Shown here: positions 7,393 through 11,731 of the stretch, one piece after another
Layout: every line of letters begins with the position of its first letter
Position numbering within the stretch: the first letter of the stretch is position 1
From: an actinobacterium acAMD-2
GTDB lineage: Bacteria; Actinomycetota; Actinomycetes; UBA12327
Assembly: GCA_000754455.1 (NCBI GenBank)
Contig: JNSE01000023.1
Coordinates: 1 to 11,731 of the forward strand
Direction of reading: 5' to 3'
Length of the DNA stretch: 11,731 bases
Notes under the pieces: model-generated
Database searches by the model: none
What the model was told of the DNA's origin: nothing
The model's input: only the letters and a program-made list of their open reading frames with translations
Position numbers and translations under genes: made by a program

Positions 7393-8499
7393 TTAGGCCT
7401 CAGACTGCCGGCGCCAGCGAATCCCGGCCTCAATGAACTCGTCGATGTCGCCGTCAAGGACGGAACTGACATTGCCGGTCTCAAATTCAGTGCGCAAATC
7501 CTTGACCATTTGATACGGCTGCAAGACGTAGGAGCGCATTTGGTTGCCCCATGAGCCGGTGGTGTCGCCCTTGAGCGCGTCCATCTCGGCGCGCTCTTCT
7601 TGGCGACGACGTTCCAACAAGCGAGATTCCAGGACGCGCAAAGCGGCAGCGCGGTTTTGAATCTGTGACTTCTCGTTTTGGCACGACACCACAATTCCGG
7701 TGGGAATGTGCGTGAGGCGAACCGCTGAGTCAGTCGTGTTCACACTCTGGCCACCCGGGCCGCTCGAGCGGAACACATCCACGCGAATTTCGTTCTCTGG
7801 AATGTCCACGTGGTCGGTTTGTGCCGTGACCGGCAGGACCTCCACAGCCGCAAATGAGGTCTGACGACGTGACTGGTTGTCAAAAGGCGAAATACGCACG
7901 AGGCGATGGGTGCCTTGTTCAACGCTCAATGTGCCATAAGCATACGGGGCCTTGACCGCAAACGTCGCCGACTTAATGCCCGCTTCTTCGGCATAGGAGA
8001 TGTCATAAATCTCCGTGGTGTGGCCATGCCGCTCAGCCCAACGCAAATACATCCGCATCAACATCTGTGCCCAGTCCGCCGCGTCTACCCCACCGGCTTC
8101 GGAGCGAATGGTGACCAGTGCTTCACGCGGGTCGTAGTCGCCATTGAGCAGCGTGCGCACTTCAATCTCGCCGACCAGCTTTTCCAGCGCCTGGACTTCA
8201 GTCACGACTTCAGCATGAATAGCTGCATCGCTTTCGTCTTCGCCCAACTCCAACAACACTTTGGCGTCATCGAGGCGCTGGCGCAGTTCACTGACTTTGC
8301 GAATCTCGCTTTGCACAAACGACAACCGACTAGTGACGGCCTGCGCATTGGCTTGGTCATCCCACAGGTCAGGAGCAGCCGCTTGCGCCTCAAGCTCTTC
8401 AGCCTCTAGACGCATCTTGGGGATGTTGAGCACCTTCTCCACGCTGGTCAACGTGGAATCAAGGCGAGCTAGATCCTCAGCCGGTTCCATCGATGCCAT
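7393..8499 (-). CDS. prfB: peptide chain release factor 2 (RF2)
   Basis: A 368-residue class I release factor that ends translation at UGA and UAA on the ribosome. The stop-recognition tripeptide SPF (204-206) marks it as RF2, and the GGQ of the peptidyl-hydrolysis loop is at 249-251 within SSGPGGQSVN. Length and ends are normal. The frame is continuous with no internal UGA, so the programmed frameshift known from E. coli prfB is absent, as is usual in actinobacteria. Two starts are possible, ATG at 8499 and ATG at 8490 (residue 4); neither has a Shine-Dalgarno, and a TANNNT element fits leaderless initiation at 8499. It lies 30 bp after the tadG-like gene on the same strand, so read-through from the tad operon is possible. 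The ftsE-ftsX pair that follows prfB in many actinobacteria is not here; moeZ follows instead. Confidence 0.97.
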   Translation of the reverse strand: MASMEPAEDLARLDSTLTSVEKVLNIPKMRLEAEELEAQAAAPDLWDDQANAQAVTSRLSFVQSEIRKVSELRQRLDDAKVLLELGEDESDAAIHAEVVTEVQALEKLVGEIEVRTLLNGDYDPREALVTIRSEAGGVDAADWAQMLMRMYLRWAERHGHTTEIYDISYAEEAGIKSATFAVKAPYAYGTLSVEQGTHRLVRISPFDNQSRRQTSFAAVEVLPVTAQTDHVDIPENEIRVDVFRSSGPGGQSVNTTDSAVRLTHIPTGIVVSCQNEKSQIQNRAAALRVLESRLLERRRQEERAEMDALKGDTTGSWGNQMRSYVLQPYQMVKDLRTEFETGNVSSVLDGDIDEFIEAGIRWRRQSEA

Positions 8500-8506
8500 G
8501 GGTCAC

Positions 8507-8512
8507 AGGGTA
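8507..8512 (-). promoter_or_regulatory. candidate -10 element for a leaderless prfB transcript
   Basis: TACCCT on the minus strand matches TANNNT and ends 7 nt before the ATG at 8499, so transcription would begin at or beside the start codon. No convincing -35 is visible upstream. The lack of a Shine-Dalgarno at prfB supports the reading. Confidence 0.4.
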
Positions 8513-8529
8513 CGCGAGTCACCGTCGTT

Positions 8530-8976
8530 CTAATTCACCACACTGCGAGCCCGCGCTGACGCTCTCATTCCAATAGAACCAGCACGTCCAGTGATCGCGT
8601 TAAAGATTGGTAGCCGTACGCGCGCTGAGAGCGTGACATTGACCCATCGGCCGTTCGTGCGCATCGAGTCAACCCGGAATCGATAGAACTTGGACGGCAA
8701 TCCGGCTGATTTCACATACGCCGTGAGTCGCCTATTGGCAGCAGTACGCGACAGCGGAACGGTCGTAGTTGCTTTCCCTGCATAAACAGCGGGGGCGTTG
8801 ATTCCTTGGGCTGCAGCCAAACTTGCCGCATCAGCCGCAGCAACGAGTGATCGTCGAGCCATGTACAGATGCGAAACATCTACCACCACGCTGAATAAAA
8901 GGCATATCAATACGGTCAACCCCAGGGTCAAGATCAGCACTTGGCCATCCTCGCTCGGTCGTTGATTCACGCTCAT
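8530..8976 (-). CDS. TadG-like (Tad domain) pilus-assembly protein
   Basis: A 148-residue protein with a short cytoplasmic head (1-11), one hydrophobic segment (about 13-36) and an outward-facing remainder. The block around 33-58 (VDVSHLYMARR, then AAADAASLAAAQG) is the hallmark of the TadE/G-like family. After the likely prepilin-type glycine G11 the +5 residue is Leu, not Glu, as is common in TadG proteins. It is much shorter than proteobacterial TadG and has no von Willebrand domain. Its ATG overlaps the stop of the preceding TadE-like gene in an ATGA, suggesting translational coupling. It is the last gene of the visible tad operon. Confidence 0.8.
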   Translation of the reverse strand: MSVNQRPSEDGQVLILTLGLTVLICLLFSVVVDVSHLYMARRSLVAAADAASLAAAQGINAPAVYAGKATTTVPLSRTAANRRLTAYVKSAGLPSKFYRFRVDSMRTNGRWVNVTLSARVRLPIFNAITGRAGSIGMRASARARSVVN

Positions 8977-9404
8977 GGCCGTGCCTGCCGGTAAACATCA
9001 ATAACCACGCTGTGTTTGGCACTCATGGGAATTGAACTGAGTCCCTTCATGAAGGCCGGAACGAAAGGAATGGGCACGCTGGTTGACAAAGTCACGTCAA
9101 CTCGTGCACCTGGAGATAAGCACGGTTTCGCCGCACAGGTAAAGCGCGTCCGGACTCGTGCGGGATTTACTCCTTGGTCTCGCAACACCACTCCCGACGC
9201 TAATCGGGCGTTGCTTACCGCCTGGGCACCCGAATTGGCTTGAACAAAAACCCGTCCCGCTTCACGCGAAGCCGCGGTCAGCGCGAAAGCAGACCTTTGT
9301 ACAACAAACGCGGCACTCATGGCATAAATCATGGGAACCAAAAGCAGCAATGAGAGATAACTAAATTCAACGAGGGCACTTCCTCGATCATCACGTGCTT
9401 TCAC
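8973..9404 (-). CDS. TadE-like pseudopilin with canonical +5 glutamate
   Basis: A 143-residue single-pass protein. After a charged head comes RG-SALVEF (7-14), which fits a type IV prepilin-like cleavage site with G8 at -1 and E13 at +5. A hydrophobic stem runs to about 34 and is followed by the TadE-like stretch AASREAGR (44-51). C90 and C95 in the outer part could form a disulfide. The start is GTG, overlapping the previous stop as GTGA, with GAGGTG 5 nt upstream. It is likely a minor subunit of a Flp/Tad pilus. It shares N-terminal layout with the preceding gene but little else, so the two are separate subunits rather than a recent duplication. Confidence 0.82.
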   Translation of the reverse strand: MKARDDRGSALVEFSYLSLLLLVPMIYAMSAAFVVQRSAFALTAASREAGRVFVQANSGAQAVSNARLASGVVLRDQGVNPARVRTRFTCAAKPCLSPGARVDVTLSTSVPIPFVPAFMKGLSSIPMSAKHSVVIDVYRQARP

Positions 9405-9796
9405 GGTTGCACCTCAAGGAGAGCATGACCGCGAACCGTCGTTGTCGCTGGACCGCCCAAGGTACCGACGAGCGGGATAGCTGCTCGTACGGTGACCTCA
9501 GCAAAATCCAATCCACCAATAACGTGATTGCGGACCGAGATGTCTCGAGCAAACCGTGAACCCACGGACTGGGAAATACTCAAACGCGTGCGACCCAATG
9601 CATCGTTCGTGCTGCGGTCAGCGCTTGCCGCATAGCGAGCGCCTTCCGCGGCAGCAGACGCCAGGGTGTTGCGCACGTGCACGGCAAAGCACACCTGCAT
9701 GATGCCTAAGACAAGCACAACGAGCACGGACGCAATCAGCACGAAATCCACAACGGCCGAACCCTCGTCATCGTGCAGGTGTGAGAGCAGGTTCAC
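9401..9796 (-). CDS. TadE-like pseudopilin with aspartate at +5
   Basis: A 131-residue single-pass protein. The N-terminus reads DDEG-SAVVDF (9-18): G12 could be the -1 glycine, but the +5 residue is Asp17 rather than Glu. The hydrophobic stem runs to about 37, then AAAEGARYAA (48-57), the characteristic TadE block. The rest is a polar outer domain of about 70 residues. The start is GTG, which overlaps the stop of the 59-residue gene upstream (GTGA), and there is no strong Shine-Dalgarno, so it probably depends on coupling. It is likely a minor pilin of the Tad system. Confidence 0.82.
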   Translation of the reverse strand: MNLLSHLHDDEGSAVVDFVLIASVLVVLVLGIMQVCFAVHVRNTLASAAAEGARYAASADRSTNDALGRTRLSISQSVGSRFARDISVRNHVIGGLDFAEVTVRAAIPLVGTLGGPATTTVRGHALLEVQP

Positions 9797-9972
9797 GGAC
9801 CCGTCACGCTACGAAGTGCGCTCGTAAAGATGGACTTGAGTTGACCATCAGCCACGCTCCATAACGCCGTTACCAAGCCGGCCGTCATCACTGTGATGAG
9901 AACCCAACCAGGAACATCGCCCCTGTCTGACTCCATCGCCGCGAGTACGCGGTTAACCCATCGATTGAACAT
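9793..9972 (-). CDS. 59-residue single-pass tad-locus protein, candidate small pilin
   Basis: This short gene is easily missed. It encodes 59 residues: an amphipathic head (1-18) containing SDRGD (15-19), the motif VPGWVLITVM (20-29), a hydrophobic segment to about 41 and a polar tail ending in TGP. It resembles Flp-type pilins in size and layout, but the residues after G18 lack a +5 glutamate (Trp instead). It sits between tadC and a TadE-like gene. Evidence that it is translated: GGGAGG 5 nt before the ATG, and a stop codon that overlaps the next start as GTGA. It is 51 bp downstream of tadC. It could be a pilin or a small membrane accessory protein; the sequence alone does not decide. Confidence 0.75.
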   Translation of the reverse strand: MFNRWVNRVLAAMESDRGDVPGWVLITVMTAGLVTALWSVADGQLKSIFTSALRSVTGP

Positions 9973-9977
9973 GTCAT

Positions 9978-9983
9978 CCTCCC
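9978..9983 (-). promoter_or_regulatory. strong Shine-Dalgarno of the 59-residue gene
   Basis: GGGAGG on the minus strand, 5 nt before the ATG at 9972. It is the best ribosome binding site in the tad cluster and suggests this protein is made in larger amounts than its neighbours, as expected of a structural subunit. Confidence 0.65.
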
Positions 9984-10023
9984 GTTTCCCCGTAATAGCT
10001 GGTGCTACCTCGGATTAGTTGAC

Positions 10024-10920
10024 TTACCCATTGATCGACAATCCAAAAAATCCCGGAAACAGCGCGAACACAACAGTGATAGGAAGGACAAGGAACACGA
10101 CGGGAACCATCATCGCGATCTCCTTGCGACCAGCTGACTCCATCAATTCCCGGCGACCCAAGTCCCGGACATCACTGGCCTGCGCACGCATGACCTCGGC
10201 CATTGGGGTCCCGCGCTCCATAGCAATAACCATCGCGTCAATGAAGCGAGCGACAGGCCTGACCTTTGTGGTTGATCCAAAGTCGCGCAAGGCGTGAACG
10301 AGTCCATCACCCAGCGTCGATTTGACGAGTACTTCGTTGAGTTCACCGGCTAAGGGACCTGAACTACACCCCACTACTCGCGACAGCGCTCCTGCCACAC
10401 CTTCGCCGGCCGCCACTGACAGCGCGAGCATTTCCGCAATCGCAGGGAACTCCGCAACCATCAATGCCTCACGGCGCCGAACCGCTTGATCAAGATCGCG
10501 CTCCCTGGCGAGTACCCCAACCACCAAACCGACCGCAGCTAGCACCAAGACCGTGCTTGGTCGAACCGCATCTTTAACCGTTCCCAGTACTACAGCGCAG
10601 GCCGCTCCTGCTAATAAGCCACTGAGGCCCCACACGACTTGCTGGAGACGAAACTGCGCCGACGATTCAGAAGATCCGGCTCTGCGCAACCGTTCCTCAA
10701 GCCCATGGGGATCCCCCAGTAGAACCGCGAGCACATCAGCTGCCCATTCTTGGACGCGCCTGGACTGTGAATGAGGTGAAACCAACGAGCGCGTGCGATT
10801 AACCGAGGGGTGAACGTAGGCCAAGACTTGCTGCACAAGTGAGGGCCTGCGTCGCTGCAGGATCGACTGTGTCGTGAGCGCAACTCCAGCAGCGAAAACG
10901 CAACCAATAAGGATCGTCAT
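10024..10920 (-). CDS. tadC: TadC-like inner-membrane platform protein (T2SS F domain)
   Basis: A 298-residue membrane protein. There is an N-terminal hydrophobic segment (1-18), a cytoplasmic stretch, a hydrophobic pair (about 96-137), then the T2SSF domain (about 155-265) beginning EFPAIAEMLALSVAAGEG, and a last hydrophobic segment (268-295) with MMVPVVFLVLP. With TadB it forms the platform that couples the ATPase TadA to pilin extrusion. The reading frame extends 68 codons further upstream, but that part lies inside tadB and is cysteine- and arginine-rich. The ATG at 10920 overlaps the tadB stop by 1 nt (TGATG), so it is taken as the true start. Confidence 0.9.
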   Translation of the reverse strand: MTILIGCVFAAGVALTTQSILQRRRPSLVQQVLAYVHPSVNRTRSLVSPHSQSRRVQEWAADVLAVLLGDPHGLEERLRRAGSSESSAQFRLQQVVWGLSGLLAGAACAVVLGTVKDAVRPSTVLVLAAVGLVVGVLARERDLDQAVRRREALMVAEFPAIAEMLALSVAAGEGVAGALSRVVGCSSGPLAGELNEVLVKSTLGDGLVHALRDFGSTTKVRPVARFIDAMVIAMERGTPMAEVMRAQASDVRDLGRRELMESAGRKEIAMMVPVVFLVLPITVVFALFPGFFGLSING

Positions 10921-11731
10921 CACTGGAGTACTCGCGGTTCGCTTGGAAGAACGGCAATGCGCATCATGACCTGGTAAGCCACGACACACAATCCAGCTCC
11001 GATGCTCAGTACGAGCAATCCAGCAGGAGTGTCGTAGGCAGCAACGGCTTGTGGTCGCAAAGACAAGAACAGCAAGAGGAGCCACGGCGAGGAAACCGCA
11101 AGCCGTGCACCATTGATTGTCCACGACTGGCGGGCCTGCAATTCGCCGCGAATGCGGGCATCCTCACGAAGAAAAACCGACAGTGTTCGCAGGAGACGAC
11201 CGAGATCATTTCCTCCCACATCGCGCGCAACGCGCAGTGCTTCAATGATGCGATCGGCGACTGGATCGGCTAGTTCATCTTTGAGTTGATCAAGGCATTG
11301 ACCAAAACGTCCCGTCGCCTCGTAAGCGCGCGCGAAGCCCTCGAATTGAGGTCGAAGTTGCACCGGACCTTGAACCCCGAGCTGAGCCAACGCCTGTGGA
11401 AGGGCCAATCCAGCCCGAACCGACGAAGCCAGGTTGTCCACTACGTCTGGCCAGACCTCCCGCAGCGCTGTGCGCGCATGCACGGCACGCCCGTGCACCA
11501 CCAGGAAGGGCGCTCCCATAGCCATCGCCGAGAAGATGGCCGCGACGACCACTGACTGAGAAATTCCCGCCAAGATGACAAACACTGCCAGCCCGGCCGT
11601 CAGCGAAATCATCAGCAGACCTGAAACAGATAACCCCCGTATACCTGATTCAGCGATAAGGGTTTCCCCTCTGCGCCTCGAACGTTGGATGAAAGAAACA
11701 ACGGGCAGTAACAACGACGAAACGGAGAGGT
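10920..11731 (-). CDS. tadB: TadB-like inner-membrane platform protein (5' end cut by window)
   Basis: At least 264 residues, with the frame open to the window edge. From the TTG at 11714 there is a hydrophobic start, an arginine-rich turn (12-15), two hydrophobic segments (about 29-75), the T2SSF domain (about 85-200, WPDVVDNLASSVRAGLALP at its head) and a C-terminal hydrophobic pair. The five in-frame codons before that TTG continue a hydrophobic run, and no Shine-Dalgarno precedes it, so the real start most likely lies outside the window. It partners TadC in the Tad pilus base; tadA is expected just upstream. Confidence 0.88.
   Translation of the reverse strand, partial: LSVSSLLLPVVSFIQRSRRRGETLIAESGIRGLSVSGLLMISLTAGLAVFVILAGISQSVVVAAIFSAMAMGAPFLVVHGRAVHARTALREVWPDVVDNLASSVRAGLALPQALAQLGVQGPVQLRPQFEGFARAYEATGRFGQCLDQLKDELADPVADRIIEALRVARDVGGNDLGRLLRTLSVFLREDARIRGELQARQSWTINGARLAVSSPWLLLLFLSLRPQAVAAYDTPAGLLVLSIGAGLCVVAYQVMMRIAVLPSEPRVLQ

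Noticed and set aside
7906..8409. 167-codon plus-strand open frame opposite prfB
   Set aside because: It is entirely antisense to RF2, with no ribosome binding site and no recognisable domain.
7393..8499. possible programmed frameshift in prfB
   Set aside because: The frame is continuous from start to stop with no in-frame UGA near codon 26, so autoregulatory frameshifting is absent.
10921..11124. 68-codon upstream extension of the tadC frame
   Set aside because: It runs inside tadB in another frame and reads as a Cys/Arg-rich non-protein sequence. The ATG at 10920 overlaps the tadB stop as expected of coupled genes.

Overview
The window looks like part of an actinobacterial chromosome. It is moderately GC-rich. 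The helicase-nuclease has the AdnA layout, MoeZ is the long MoeB-rhodanese form, RF2 has no programmed frameshift, and the tad genes are of the actinobacterial TadB/TadC/TadE/TadG kind. MoeZ and an AdnA-type gene a few genes apart recall the mycobacterial Rv3202c-Rv3206c neighbourhood. The genus cannot be read from the sequence. No RNA genes, insertion sequences, CRISPR arrays or phage genes were seen.

Layout. From position 1 to 3189 (minus strand) lies an AdnA-like UvrD-family helicase fused to a RecB-like nuclease; its 3' end is cut by the window edge. A 199-bp divergent intergenic region (3190-3388) separates it from a plus-strand gene (3389-5812). That gene encodes a large membrane protein with an N-terminal membrane block, a degenerate kinase fold and a C-terminal flippase-like (LPG_synthase_TM) domain. 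A strong hairpin follows, then a small CDGSH iron-sulfur protein (5891-6115). This converges, with only 3 bp between stop codons, on moeZ (7291-6119, minus). Upstream of moeZ on the same strand are prfB (8499-7393) and a tad pilus-type cluster at 8530-11731. In transcription order the cluster is tadB (5' end cut), tadC, a 59-residue single-pass protein, two TadE-like pseudopilins and a TadG-like protein.

How the parts relate. The six tad genes are one tightly packed operon: four of the five junctions are overlaps of 1-4 nt, and the fifth is a 51-bp gap with a strong Shine-Dalgarno. They would supply the inner-membrane platform (TadB, TadC) and several pilin-like subunits of a Flp/Tad secretion pilus. 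The ATPase TadA, the partner TadZ and probably the major pilin lie outside the window. prfB follows 30 bp after the tadG-like gene and has a -10-like hexamer placed for a leaderless transcript. MoeZ serves sulfur-carrier activation and the helicase-nuclease serves double-strand-break resection; I see no functional link between these and the tad cluster.

The most interesting items are the pseudokinase embedded in a flippase-like membrane protein and the 59-residue tad-locus protein, which is short enough to be missed by annotation. A further point is that only one of the four pilin-like N-termini keeps the glutamate expected at position +5. Nothing here amounts to a clearly new multigene system.
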